DNA from: Pseudomonadota bacterium
Lineage (GTDB): Bacteria; Pseudomonadota; Gammaproteobacteria; Legionellales; Legionellaceae
DNA: 36,010 bases
Direction: 5' to 3'
NCBI GenBank assembly: GCA_021849905.1
Contig: JAJZSG010000003.1
Coordinates: 1 to 36,010 of the forward strand
Shown here: piece by piece, positions 35,678 through 36,010 of the stretch
Layout: the number at the start of each line of letters is the position of its first letter
Position numbering within the stretch: the stretch's first letter is position 1
The notes under the pieces: model-generated
Seen by the model: the letters and a program-made list of their open reading frames with translations, nothing else
The model's database searches: none
What the model was told of the DNA's origin: nothing
Position numbers and translations under genes: made by a program

Positions 35678-35698
35678 AAAATAAAATGATTTTATTTT
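35678..35698. promoter_or_regulatory. Perfect A/T palindrome in the divergent promoter region
   Basis: AAAATAAAAT and ATTTTATTTT are separated by one G. A wider pair ATAAAAT / ATTTTAT encloses the same region. It lies between the PP2C-like gene and the repeat-protein gene and just upstream of a TATAAT (35711-35716) reading toward the latter. It could be a regulator site, but such palindromes arise easily in A/T-rich DNA. Confidence 0.35.
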
Positions 35699-35760
35699 TA
35701 ATTTTATGTCTATAATTAAAGCATATGTATTATAACTTTTTATTTTAAAAGGAGCTCATT

Positions 35761-36010
35761 ATGGAAAGATGCGTTAAATCGAGTAAATTACCATTCGTAA
35801 TAGCATTATCATTATTATCTTTGACAATTATGGCCAGTAAACAAGCACATGCTTATGTTGCTGTAAGTCATCATGGTACAGCTTATCATCACGGTGGCTC
35901 GGTTTATCACAATGGAACCGTTTATCATCACGGTAGTACGTATCGTGGCGGTACAGTTTATCATCATGCTGGTGCATATCATGGTACTGCTATATATCAT
36001 CAGATCGGAA
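35761..36010 (+). CDS. Secreted His/Tyr/Gly-repeat protein, 3' end cut by contig end
   Basis: The visible 83 residues start with a signal peptide (basic MERCVKSSK, hydrophobic VIALSLLSLTIMA, signal peptidase I site AHA then Y at residue 31/32). They continue as short repeats of six to seven residues built on YHHG: YHHGGSV, YHNGTV, YHHGST, YRGGTV, YHHAGA, YHGTAI. AAGGAG lies at good spacing before the ATG. The regular His spacing suggests metal binding or a structural surface role, but no family is recognised. The last residues (QIG) break the repeat and coincide with adapter-like sequence, so the true continuation is unknown. Confidence 0.75.
   Translation, partial: MERCVKSSKLPFVIALSLLSLTIMASKQAHAYVAVSHHGTAYHHGGSVYHNGTVYHHGSTYRGGTVYHHAGAYHGTAIYHQIG
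36002..36010. other. Probable Illumina adapter remnant at the contig end
   Basis: The final nine bases AGATCGGAA equal the first nine of the TruSeq adapter AGATCGGAAGAGC. They interrupt the YHHG repeat coding pattern exactly where they begin. Confidence 0.7.

Overview
This 36 kb window is a Gammaproteobacterial chromosome fragment of moderate-to-low GC. The combination of a dcw cell-wall/division cluster with murB next to a long DdlA-type ligase, a class I PHA synthase with CbpA/CbpM, an SpmA/SpmB pair, a DUF1460 hydrolase and a large eukaryotic-like phosphatase is most reminiscent of the order Legionellales. That placement is inferred from gene content and was not tested phylogenetically. 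The window looks like a complete assembly contig. It begins inside a repeated mobile element and ends in nine bases identical to the start of the Illumina TruSeq adapter.

Layout. (1) 1-106 is a truncated copy of a 132-bp MITE. (2) 170-12662, minus strand: zipA-murF-mraY-murD-ftsW-murC-murB-ddl-ftsQ-ftsA-ftsZ, tightly packed with several stop/start overlaps. It makes and polymerises the peptidoglycan precursor and assembles the division ring. murG, normally between ftsW and murC, is absent. zipA sits directly upstream of murF, where murE/ftsI/ftsL would be expected. (3) 12885-17816: an unrecognised 317-codon protein, a fatty-acid desaturase, a small membrane protein with PlsC, coaD and lolB (lipid, coenzyme A and envelope functions). 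An 8-bp tandem repeat lies in the divergent desaturase promoter region. (4) 17819-21524, minus: a Phd/VapC-type toxin-antitoxin pair with a clear promoter and operator, then the unit phaC-cbpA-cbpM. (5) 21609-21740: a complete MITE flanked by a 15-bp direct repeat, between phaC and a plus-strand four-gene efflux operon (membrane-fusion protein, two FUSC-like half permeases, outer-membrane lipoprotein channel; 21824-25890). (6) 25895-30901, minus: truA-glnS-cysS, and a SpmA/SpmB pair. (7) 31014-36010: a DUF1460 secreted hydrolase, a ~1200-residue tandem PP2C-like protein, and a partial secreted His/Tyr/Gly-repeat protein.

The most unusual item is the tandem PP2C-like protein (31993-35586). Each half carries all recognisable PP2C motifs, but the metal-binding DGHG motif has moved from its usual N-terminal position to after the final DDTT motif. 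The second half has also lost a metal-binding Asp (Asp to Asn). Together these suggest a rearranged PP2C fold with one active and one degenerate copy. No intergenic stretch exceeds 300 bases. No tRNA, rRNA or CRISPR was seen.
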